DNA of 64,000 bases, taken from assembly GCF_004027225.2 (NCBI RefSeq), contig NC_046358.1, positions 5,298,720 through 5,362,719 of the forward strand. The letters run 5' to 3'. Made by a program: the position numbers and the translations under genes. Under the pieces are notes generated by a model that was given only the letters and a program-made list of their open reading frames with translations, searched no databases and was not told the origin of the DNA. The DNA is from Strigops habroptila (taxonomy: Eukaryota; Chordata; Aves; Psittaciformes; Psittacidae). Positions 11,301-23,300 of this stretch are shown here, one piece after another; positions within the stretch are counted from its first letter, which is position 1, and each line of letters begins with the position of its first letter.

Positions 11301-14300
11301 CTCACTACTGATTCCACTGTTTTTTGTCTTGGTGTGTTAGCTATAAACTTCCCTCAACGCTGATAATGTTGAGTGAGGAAAGCATTGTGCTGTTGCTTTG
11401 GCTGCAATATGCATGGGCAGTGTGGATTTTCACTACGGTGGTGCTGTGGCTGTAGTGTGTAAGGGGAATTCTCTTTACGCTTTGCTCCGGTGTGGTGCAT
11501 GGGCAGTGGGAATTCCCTCTGTGACGGCGCTCTGGCTGTGGTGTGGTGCAGTTTCTCCCAGAAGCGGAGCCAGCCCTCACTCTCACTCTTGTTTTGTTTT
11601 TTGGTGTAATGTCTAGCTTTATTTGCAGCTCCTTCAGCAGACAGCAGCTGCGTCATCTGGGAACCTGAACACACTGAGCAGCCTCCACCCAATGGGAGGT
11701 GAGTTTTTTCCACCAGAAGCAAATTCAGTGCCCAAGAAAAGAGAAGGGTAGAGAAAGTAGCCAAAAGTCTGTAGACATGTTAACCTCATTTGAAATAAGT
11801 AGTCCTGAGTTCACCCACTCCTTTGGAGTGACAGGAATCCTCTGTTACAAGTGTGGATCTTCCTCCTTAGTCTTAGTTAACCATTGTCCCCAAGGTAAGT
11901 ATATGCTGGTAATCTCCCCTACCTCTGGCTTTAAAATTATCTTCCCTTATGGGTGCAAAAAGATGGCTCTCTTTTATTTCATCCATGCCTATGTGAAGCA
12001 TTGTGTTTTGAAGTAAGCAGTAATGCATGTGTTCCTGTGATAATGGATACTTAGATTGCCCATTTTAAGTTCTTTATTCTTAAATACTTCAAATTTGGAG
12101 ATGCACCATGAACTAGTCCTTCATTTAGGTTCTTTAATTCCTTCATTTGGATCATGATTGGCTATGCTATTGCTGTTAGGGAAATACCAGCTTCATATGT
12201 ATGAGCTAAATTCCTTGCTGTGAACTGCTAGTCAGAATATTCACTAAGTATAGCTGTAAGTATAAGTGCAGCCACTAAGTACTAGGCTGCAAATTGATTG
12301 TCACTTCTGTCTTCACAGGGTGGGTAATAAAAATCCATGTGTTAGTAACTCCATTCACCACATGCTCTAAATTCTTCTGATGGCAAAAAACCCTATAGTT
12401 TTGGTTTTAATACTCAAAACTTTAAGGTTTTAAAATTGCCTTCTGGAGTTGTACAGTAGTTCACAATACTACATGTCCTGTCTGTGCAGAGGTTAATCTA
12501 AAAGTCGTAAGGAAGCGTCTTTGTACGTCTGACTTGTTACTGATGGGTGTACCAACACAGGTAGAAGCTTTTGGAAAGTGTTATGTTTTAGATTGTAAGA
12601 ACTTGATTTATACTTGAGCAGCCATTCTAGTGGAAGATGTCCGTGCCCATGGCAGGGGGGTTGGAACTAGATGATCTTGTAAGTCCCTTCCAGCCCAAGC
12701 TTGATACTTGAGGTTGATTCTAACCTTAGCCTATTATGCTTACTTTTTTCATATTAGAACTCTTCAGCTGATCTCCTTTCTTGAAATTCACAGAAAGAAA
12801 AATAAAGTAGGTAATTAGATCCCAAACTACATGAAACTTTGTAGACAAAATTTAATCTTGATACTGTTTGAAAGCAGATGGGAAAACAATGTGATGACGA
12901 GAGGGCAGGTGCAGAGTGAACATGCCAAACTGCTTCTAAAAGGAAGCAAGCTGCTTTGTTCTTCACTAGCTTTAAGACTTGCACTTTTAACCCTCTGTAG
13001 CAGAATAAAAACAAAAAGTACAACTTCTTGATTTTAATTTAATCCTTTTGTTTTACAATGGCACCTTGAGAATCTAAATAAAGGCAGAATCCTGTTTCAG
13101 GCACTAAACGTGGTTAAGGAAACAGACCTTGTCACAAAGAGAAAACAATTGAAAAAGATTTAAAAAAATGAACTATGCTAATAGTAGAACGGGGTTTTGG
13201 AAAATAAGTAGTTTATACTTCATTGCCATTTGCAATTTTTTGTCTGCACATGCTTAAATTGCAAAACTGAGATTTTAATTGTTAGAGATGTGTGCTTTGT
13301 CACCAAGTACTTACAATGCATCCAAAGAAGAGGTGCCACGTCTGCCAAGGACATTTTGATGTTGTAAATGAATGGAGAATAATTTAATTATGGTTTTAAT
13401 TTTGTAGGGAAGAATTACGAGGGATTGTCTGAAGTCATATGAAAAGAGGAGGGATTGTTAGAATAAGTAAAGGTAGAAAAAAAAAGGGAAATAAGGGAAA
13501 AGGGTTGAGAGGCAGAATTGGAAGAATGGAGCTAGCCTACCAAAGGATGGCTAAAATACAGAATTCAGAAGGTCAATATTGGTGATAATCTCATGGCAGA
13601 AGAGGGTAAAACTACAGCGTCAGTACTGACTGACTGGTTTCATTCAAAAAGTAATACTCAAAATCAAGGTGAGTCACATTTGTAAATTGACCACTAAAAG
13701 TTCATCACCACAGAGGTACCTTCCTCCCCCTGCAGTATTTCTGGCTGCTTACCCACAACATGCCTGATGTTTCCCACTTTCCTTACCACTTTTGACCAGC
13801 TGGCAAGCCTACACGTACATGGGCTGATCTTGTGGTCAGCAGTTGCCACTTAACACTCCCTCACAACTGACTGTTGCTTCTTGGCTGCCCAGGGGACCAA
13901 ACAAAACATGCTGATGCTCAGTTGATTGTAGGTTAAAGGTGTGACTTTGTGGCCACTGTGGTGTGTAAGCCTTCTTTTTGCTGTTCCCATACAAAGAGTG
14001 TGGAGCAACATGAGAAAAGAGGAGGCTATTGGCCTCATGTCTAGGCAAGTTTTCTAGCTTGCAGATGAGCTATCAGATCCTGGCTTAACTCTCAGTTAAA
14101 GCTGCTATGCTTTTGTCTACATCTTGGGTTAGTGACTACCTGGTCTTGTACTGGAAATCATCTATCTGGGCAATGAAAGACTTCTTTTTTAGTTATAACA
14201 AGGAATCTCAATGTGGAAAAGATCAGTAACTAGTATTAAGCCTCTTGTTTTTAAGCTTCTTCCCATCACTCCCTTGTCATGTGCTAAGACTGCTGAATCT

Positions 14301-17300
14301 GTTAAGCTTGGATGATGGTGACCATTATAGGAGATACTCTGTGTATTCTTCAATGTGTTGCAGGACTGAATGCGATGCAGTTACAGAACCTGGCTGCATT
14401 AGCAGCTGCAGCCACTGCAGCTCAGAATACACCGAGTGGTACCGCTGCACTCACTTCCTCCAGCAGTCCCCTGAGTGTGCTCACCAGTTCAGGTAAGACG
14501 CTGCCTATGTACATGGGTTGCCTTAGGAATTGTCTCAGGATAGATGTCACCTGTTTCGTCTACCCCTTTTTGTCACTTTCATGTTGATTTTTTTAATAGA
14601 TAAGCAGTTTTACTTAGTAGATTCACTCGTCCTTTTTTAGGATAGATATTTTTGCCACCAGCAAAGGCTTTTTTTACCTGCTGTGTTCCTTCCTCCAAAT
14701 GGTCAGATTAATTTAGAGTAAAAAGAGTTTTTGAGGTCATGATGAAGCAGAAAGGTAGGTGACCTCTTTAGAGTCATGTCATTACAGTCTCATCACATAT
14801 TCCATTTATTTGTGATTTTAGGCAGATATACCCTGTTCTTCTGGACATAGAGATAGAAGATGCCTTAAGCATGAAGTAATGCATTCTGTGCACTAGAACA
14901 GTACAGTTTGTTTTCTTCTGGCATTAATGAAGACAAGGATACTAGAACTACCTCACAGAAGTAGAATAAACAGACCCCTAGTACATTGACTGGAAAGCAG
15001 TTATGTAGAACTGAGTGTATGAGTTGCAAATAAAAATCAGTATCTTCCTCTTTTGTTTTGGGGTTTTTTGTGGTGGTTTTTGTTTGGTTTGGGTGGGGGA
15101 GGGTTGTTCTTTGGGGGTTTTTTTGGTTGGTTGGTTGGTTTGGGTTTTTTTGGTTTGTTGCTTGTTTGTTTTACTTTAGGTTATGTACATTAGCCAGAGA
15201 GGCTAGAATGTCCAAGTAGTGTTCTTTTGCTGCCTTATTGTTAAATGTGATAATTAAATACAACAAACAAGAAAACAACATAAATTGTGCTTACATCAGA
15301 CATGCTCAGTTTTTACCACAAATGAGGATCAGTATCCTACTCAGTTATTTCTGTCCTACTTTCAGTCATTTCTATATGCTGACATGGGAAGGGAGACCCT
15401 GGATTTTCAGGGTGTCAGTTTTCCAGCAGCTGTGGTATGGTATGTGGGTTTGGGGTGGGTTTTGTTTTTCATAAAAAGCCAAATTGCTTATCCAGTTTTG
15501 AAATCCAGACTACAGAGTTGACATCCTCACCTGTGATTGTGAGAGACCAAATGGGGGTTTTAAATTTCCAGAGGTAGCTTTCTATATTGTGAGAAGGACC
15601 AAAGGACTGGACTAAGAGATTATAAAGAGATTACAAGGAAAAGCTGTTTAGAAAATCTTATGTCACATGATGAAGAGTTAAACTGCGGGTGCTTTGCACA
15701 GTTTTCTACTTAGAGAAATCCCCAAGAATGTCAAAGGGGGTTCTGCTACTGGACAGGGGGTTTTTACATTAAACTTTGTGGTCTGCAATTCTTAAAGATT
15801 AAAATGTCAGAATTTATCTTGACTCCCAGCTATGTTGCCCTATCTATAATTAAAACAACAACAATGAAGAGTTGAGGTTACAGAAAAGCTGCATTTATAA
15901 CCCACTAATGCTTCTTCATCATAGAGAAAGCATAGACGTGAATATATCTGAGATTTTTTCCCATCTTTCCTAATGTAGCAGCAAAGCTGGAATTGTCAGG
16001 TTAAAATTTGCTATGACTGGTGTTTAGAACTAAGGTTTCCTTTTTGGCACTTTAATCTACTGACTGGAGCACGTTTGTTCTCTGATTTGTTGAGGTGGGG
16101 TAAGGAACTGGCAGGTTGTGAAGTTCAAATGCCAGACATGCTAGAAAAGGCAGAGACAGCCTCTTCTCAGAAGTGTACAGTGAAAGGACAAGGGCAATGG
16201 ACACAAGTTGCAACAGAGAAAATTCTGACTGGATACAAAAGAAAAATTAAATGAATGGTGAGAGTGATAAAGCTTAGAAACCAGATGCCAGAGGGGCTGT
16301 GGAATCTCCATCATTTCAGTGGTTCAGGTTGGAAAGAACCCTGAACAGACTGACCTAACTCAGAGGTTAGACCAGCTCTGAGCAGACCATTACACTAGAT
16401 GATCCATAAAGGTCCCTTTCAACAGAAGTTATGCTACTATTCTGTGATTCTTTGGGATTGGTTTTTCCTCCATGAATTTTAGCTGTTCCACAGCACTCTG
16501 TAGGTTCCTTTTTTCCTGATGAGAGACATATCTCAGGACTCTGTTCCACTTTTGATCATGCTGGTGGAGGGGCTGAGGTAGTAGGGAGCAGTCCATTTTT
16601 AAGTACCTTCTGTGCTGAATCCAACTATGATTGCCAGTCATATCAATAGAAGTTTGAGTGCCAGTAATTAAGTAATCAGGATGGGTCATTTGAATTAATA
16701 TCCTATACAGATGTATCAGTCAGTTCACTTTTCAGGGGGGACAGGAAATCTCAATGTGTACAGACAGCATTCAATCTCCTGGTACTTCCTGTAATTATAA
16801 GCTTTTTAACTCTTTAGTCTGAACTGTTATCTCTTATAAAAGCAAACTCAAAATTCTCTTGATTAATATTTATATGTGCATTTACACATTCAGGGCATTC
16901 CTCCTGAACCATACCTAGACCTTAAAAAACTCAGTATATAGCTGTTCAGTACCACGTGTTAGTAAATGCCTTCCTTGTATGTGGGATGTATGGCAACATC
17001 TACTGTGATAACTTTTTAAACCTAACTGCAGATGAGATGACTACCACCTTGACTTCTATCCAAATGTTCACCTGATGCTCACTTGGTCATCTCTCCCACA
17101 TTGTCCTCAAATTGCATAATTGGTGGAAAATCCAGACAATCATCATACATAGTTATATTTTTTATTTTTTTTCATCTGCATTGATCTCTTTTGTGTTTGG
17201 GGAACTTAGAAGTCCACACAGTGCAGAGTCTGTGCGGTCTATGGATAGGTTACATGGCAAAATGGTTGAACTCAGAGGTGTTAAGTATCATTGTTCTGCT

Positions 17301-20300
17301 GTCTTCCTACTCATTTGAAGTGATTTTGTTTGCAAACAGCAGTATTGTGTATTTTGATGGAGCAAAACCTTCAGCCTTGCAATAAAGCACCTACTCTTTG
17401 AAACTGAACAGACTGCTGCTGCATGCACCTCTAGGTAATCCAAGTTACAGAGACTGTGGCCTTAGATAAACTCATTTAAACTGATAGCTTGTGAAGGGAG
17501 ATTCAGGAAAGTATTATAAGAAGTATCTTGGGATTAGAGTGTCTTTTCCATCATCTTTTTGAGTCTGATATCAATAAGAATTGTCTGCTCCAGAGCAAAA
17601 CAGAATGGCTGCATAAGCCAATGTACGTTTCTACTTCTCCTCCTCTCAAAGAGAACCATCAAAGGTCCAACAAAGACTAGGTGAATTTGCTGGCCTTAGT
17701 GTGTCTCCAGCAAAGTTGTTCAGAGACATCACATTTTTTCTGCTTTTACTGGAACTAATTCTGGTACAGTTCAGTCAGATTCATTGCCTGAATTTTAGTG
17801 CTCTTTTGCTCATTGCTTGGATGCTAGATGACCGAATTAGAACAGACTTACTGTTCCCTCAGTTTACCCTACCTTACTACAAGTCGGTCATTGATCTTCT
17901 TGTCCAAGTTTCATTATCTTTCCTAGATATTCTTTACTACATATTCAGATTTTCTGAAAACCTTTTCAAGACTTTTCAGCTAGTTCTTGTAGAGTTAAGC
18001 TGTTTGACTAGCTAGAACTCAGTAGATGGATCTAAGAAAACATAACCTCAGTAGGAACCAAAAACTGCACAGAAAAAATGTTAAGAATTGGGTATGGAGT
18101 AAAGCACATGTATAAAGCTATATTGGTTTTCCATCTCCATTATTTGTGCTGTTTTCTGGTCTAAAATGATACACAAAAACCCAGAAGAACAGAAAGGGTG
18201 ACTAGAACTGTGAAACTCCTTCCCTGTTAGGAACAACAAGGGAGCCTGAAAAATGGAAGACTGACCTAGGAGGAGGATACGATTGAAGCTTACAGATACA
18301 TCAGTGTTGTGATGAAGACGAATAGGGAAAGACCAGTCGTTAGCTATTTCAAGACAAGAATTACAGGATATCAGGTGAAGTTGTCAGCTGACAGTTCAAA
18401 AATAAAAAGAGCTATTTCTTTGCATAGTGCATGATTAAATTGCAGAACTTGTGCCTTAGAACATAGTAGAGTCAAACAAGTTGGTGTTTGTGGAGTAATG
18501 GAGGAAATTAGAAACCACTCCCCTGCTCCCCCCAGTCCTCAAAGTTATTTTACAATATTAAGGAAATTATAGGGTAAAATGCAGCTCCTACTCCTGGGAT
18601 GGAAAGCAGTTAACATGCAGAGAATCTACCCTGAAATAGTTCCACGGGCAACCCTACAACCTTAGCATATGCGAAGATAAACTAGACAGAGTGGAGAAGA
18701 GTGAAGACACTACCCCCAGGCTCTGTTTTACTCCCTGCAGGTGTGGGAACATGGAGATGCCATGTACTGATAAACCACCTAGCAGCTGACAAACAATGAT
18801 TGTACAGTGAGAGAATTTCACACCAAAATATGTATGACTAGAGCCACTCAAGTTCCATATACATATGCTCAAGCTCCCTAAATGTTTAGTTAATGCTCCA
18901 TAATCATATACTTAAGCTCTATATTCATATATATTTAAAATTCCGTAGGTATTTAGTTAAGAAATTGAGACTTACGTTACTGTGAAAGAGCCTGAACAGA
19001 TACAAGGGCCTCTTTAAAGGCTCAGGAGACCTGAGAAACAACAGCGGTTCATGATGAGAACTGATAGATGGAGAGGCTGTGGTCTTGTTGGCAGGCTGAG
19101 AAAAACAAGACTAACAAACCTCTCATCAAGAAAGACTGTCCTTGAAGTCTGCTGCATCCTGACAACACCTGGACAATCATCAAAATACTGTTTTTCACAA
19201 GTGAGAAAAACAGTATTAGTTGTCCTTTTGGTGAAGTATCATCATTATAATCTTATTTTAATACTAAAAATCTCATTCACAAGTCAAAAGACCCCTGCCC
19301 AGGTTGGGAGACCCTCCCCATAGCATGCATTATTGGGCATTTAGTTATGTACTCCTTATGCAAATTAGCTGAGTTAGTAATATGAATTAAATCATACAAA
19401 TATGTGAAATTAAGGGGAAGGGGGAGAGGAAGTTATGACTCCATTGTAACTGCTCACATCAGTTGATGGCCTGAACCTGTCTTCTCCCCCCCATAGGGAT
19501 GCCTATTGGGTAAGAGCTATGCTCTATGCACATTTCATGATTGATTTTTAGCTGGCTTTATGAATTATTTTCATGCTGCTTCTTGCAGTTAGTATATTAT
19601 ATTGTCACCAACAATATAACTCTCAGTTAAGATCTATTTTGTGTGAGTTTCCAGAGACTTAAATTAGCTTAAAAACTTCCTTAAAAATGTTTTACCTTGA
19701 TGGGTGAATCTGCTATTATGTACCCTGAATAGGATGGTCGAATCTGATGTAGTGTGCTGTCTGTAGAGGGCTCTGACAGGCTAATTGGGCTCAAGGGTCT
19801 CTGGGGTGGTAACAAACCTGTCAAACTTACAGGTGAGGGGGTGAAATCTTCCCCCTTATGGGGGGGATAAACCCCTTACTGAGGTTAAGACCCCCTTAAT
19901 GTGACAGTGTTCAAAATGCACTGAAATTAATAAATGAAAATTGTAACTTTATTACAGAGACATTGCCCTTGGCTGAAAAAATCCTAGATTCACAAGTTGC
20001 TGCGTTGGTATACAGACTATGCCTAGGGTATACTCCTGTATAATTGTCCTGTGTTTCTGCTCTACTGTTATTTATCTGCCATTAGTCATCGTCAGAAATG
20101 GGTGCTGACTCAGTACAGCAATTCCTAGATACATATGATAAAATAAACCAAATGGTGTTAAATTCTCTTGGCATTTTCAGTACTAAAGCATATCTTGTTT
20201 TGCTTAAAAAGACTTCTGATAAAGTCAGCTAAGCTAAAATAACTGTGTTCAGCTTTTTGTAGTGGTTTAAATGAATTTCTCTAAAACCACAACCTTTCTA

Positions 20301-23300
20301 AAGTAGGAAAGGCATCTGTTCTCTCTCACCTTGCTCTTTAGCCTTGACTTCATTCTTCTTTTCCCATACTACTACTGTTTTATTGTAGGGTTGTCTTTTT
20401 AAAAGGTGTTCTCATGTGTCAAATGTAGCATATCAGTCTTGCAGAAAAAAGTGATATTCTAAAATCAAGGCATATCTGAACACAGGCTTTTATTCTGTCA
20501 GCTGTGCAGGGGTTTTTCTACCAGCTTGAGGGTTATCCTGTAACTTGTTCTCTGTATTTGTCCAATATCTAATATGCTACTGATAGTAAGATGGGAAGTG
20601 TCTCCTTTTCTTCAGAGTAAGCATCTTAAAGTATAATTTGGAACACAGTCTTGTAATTTCTGACTTGATTGGAGAGTTTGTCTACAACTTTACCTACAGG
20701 AGGTTTGTCATTAACTCTGTCAGTACAAACTCTAATCAGTGGTATGAAGTGCAGCTCACTGGGTTCTCATGCAGCTTTTGTTAGGTACAACTCCTTTTGT
20801 TAGGTACAGCTCTTGCTGGGGCTTGTTAGGCAAGTTTGCTGTATTCCATTTAAATAGTTACTACTGTATTCCAGTCCAGCAGAGACTTTGTGCCACATAC
20901 ATGAAGTGGGGAATACATAGTGTGTGAATCTGCTTGAAAGGTGCAGACCATTCTTTTAGACGTTTTAATGGCTGTATGCAGCATAACTGAGAGTCAGAAA
21001 AACACAAAGGAAACTGAAAATGCCTGAATTTCACTTCTGTGGCTACCCACTTGGTCAGACAGATAAATTCCTCTTGAAACAACACTACATGATGCCTTTA
21101 CAGTACTAGTCATCCATATCTTCTAATATGTAGAAGTCATAGATATTTTCCAGTGCATCTTGTGCAGTAAATTTAAACTGCATCAATAGCTATATGCATA
21201 GCTTTTCTTATTTACCTTCTTCATATTCCGAAGTAGTCCACAAACCTGTTAGGAAAACCACTGCTATATAATCATAAAATAAGAAAAAAAAGAGTAATTT
21301 TTTTTTATCATGTCCATAATCTTTGTAGATTAATGTGAAATTCTGTTTCTTTTGATATACCAGCTTAGAAAACTTTTTTCTTGTGGCTTTTATGTCTGTT
21401 TCTGTAGAACTTACTCTACCTGTTGTAGAATTTGGCAGGCTGTGTAAGCTGTTAGTCTGCTAAGTACTATACCTGTAGACATCTCTTACTGAGTAAACAT
21501 GGTTGAAGATGTTAGTGGCACAGTCAACAGAGGATAGACTGTGTATTTTGGATGTACGTTTCAAGACTTCTCATGGTTCTAGCTCCAGCTGTTGCAGCGA
21601 GATTTTTAATGGAAAATTATTTCATGTGTCAAAATAATCTGGGCATCTGCTGTTCCTGCTCTGGCAGTATGGGAAAACCATATGTTCAGTTTGACTGGAG
21701 CTTTCTTTAATGTCTATAGCATGCCTATTTCAGGTCTTTTTCAGCTTGTGAGATGTTTCACGGATAGATACTAATATGCAGCAAGTGATTCTTACTCACT
21801 ATAGTCAGCAGGAAACAGGCACTGCTGCTAGTCACCTTAGGTTGAAGTAAAAAGCTGTACGTTGTGTGAATCTTGGGTGCCTTACACTTTATTTTTTATT
21901 ATTTACTATTATTTTTTTATTATCTACAAAGAGTAGAAGTTACGATGAATTAGGAACTATTTGAAAATGTAGGAAGGGATTAGAAGATATAAGCAGTATG
22001 ATCAGTCAAGTTGTGTGGGTCTGGGAATAATAATAATAATTATAATAATATTATTATTATTAATTATCATCATCATTATTATTTTGACGTAAAGTATACT
22101 GCATTGCCTTGATCTGTTCCTTACCAGCCTTTTCTTCAGAAAAAACCTTAATGAAGAAGTTGTATTATCAGGACCAAAACAATATTGCTTGAAGTCTAAT
22201 TATCTTATTTTAATAGCAGGTTCCTCACCTAGCTCCAGTAGCAGCTCCTCTGTTAATCCAATGGCTTCTCTTGGAGCATTGCAGACACTGGCAGGGGCCA
22301 CAGCAGGCCTCAACGTTAGCTCTTTAGCAGGTAAGATGTGTGTTGTGGTGGGTTGGGGCAAGAGCTGGTCATCATTCCTCAGGCTGTGCTAGTTCTCTGG
22401 GGGTTTTCCTGCTCCCTCATTTTTGTAATAGCGCAGAGGATTTGAAAGGTAATTGATCTGGCTCAGTGGAAGTACTCAGTCATCTTTATTTTCTCTTATA
22501 CAGGAATGGCAGCCTTAAATGGAGGACTCGGCAGTGGTGGTCTCTCAAATGGGACAGGTAGCACAATGGAAGCTCTCACGCAGGCTTATTCTGGAATCCA
22601 GCAATATGCTGCTGCTGCATTGCCCACCCTCTATAACCAGAGTCTCTTAACCCAGCAGAGTATTGGTGCAGCAGGAAGTCAAAAAGAAGGTAGGCAAAAA
22701 GGTGTAGGAACAACTCGAGAGGGGTTTGCTCAGCCCTTGCAGCTACCTTATCTGCAGAGCTTTTATTTGGCAGCATTTTTTAGAGTTCTAGAGTTACTGA
22801 ACATAAAGAAGGAAGACCTGTGAGGTCTCTATTAGGGGCTATCCAAAGTAATTTTCATATAGTAGTTTTCTCCCAGAATTTGTCTACTCTTAAATGCTTA
22901 GGAATTGTATTCCTCTGCTTTCCTGGAGTACAGAAGAGTGAATCTGCAGCCTGATGCATCCCACTGTCAAAGAATCAGTTATGTTTTTGTGAACTTCATT
23001 CTCTTGGTCCTTCACTTCTTCCCACAGCTACTTAATGCCAATCTCTTCAGATTCAGAATCAATTTAACATGTAGTATAAAGTAATGAAGAATGTAGGAGT
23101 ACATTTTCAGCAGAATGTAGGATGTTTAGAAAAGAACTTGTCAGATTACAAGTACTGCAATTACTTGTATTTCATATTGAGATTTACTTAGTTCCTTTGA
23201 GCTGCAAGCTTTGCATAGCCATTTTAGTTGGCATCTGGGGCTCAAACTTAGTCTTCAGCTTTCATTGCAACAAAGATCTGTGAAGCAGTTTTGACACAAT

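Larger units (their letters stand above)
14493..22219. other. Large CELF1 intron (7.7 kb)
   Basis: Recognised pieces are a G/T-rich tract (15052-15175), a CR1 tail (16371-16456), an ancient CR1/L3-like remnant (18230-18475), a hairpin (19184-19217), a 19-bp tandem duplication (20775-20812) and an A/T trinucleotide block (22026-22085). The block at 18900-19950 has an unusual mix of short direct and inverted repeats and may be an old LTR, but I could not assign it. No coding exon was found. Confidence 0.5.

Noticed and set aside
22554-22562. Donor-like ACAGGTAGC inside a CELF1 exon
   Set aside because: The coding frame and family sequence continue through it, so it is not a real exon end here.
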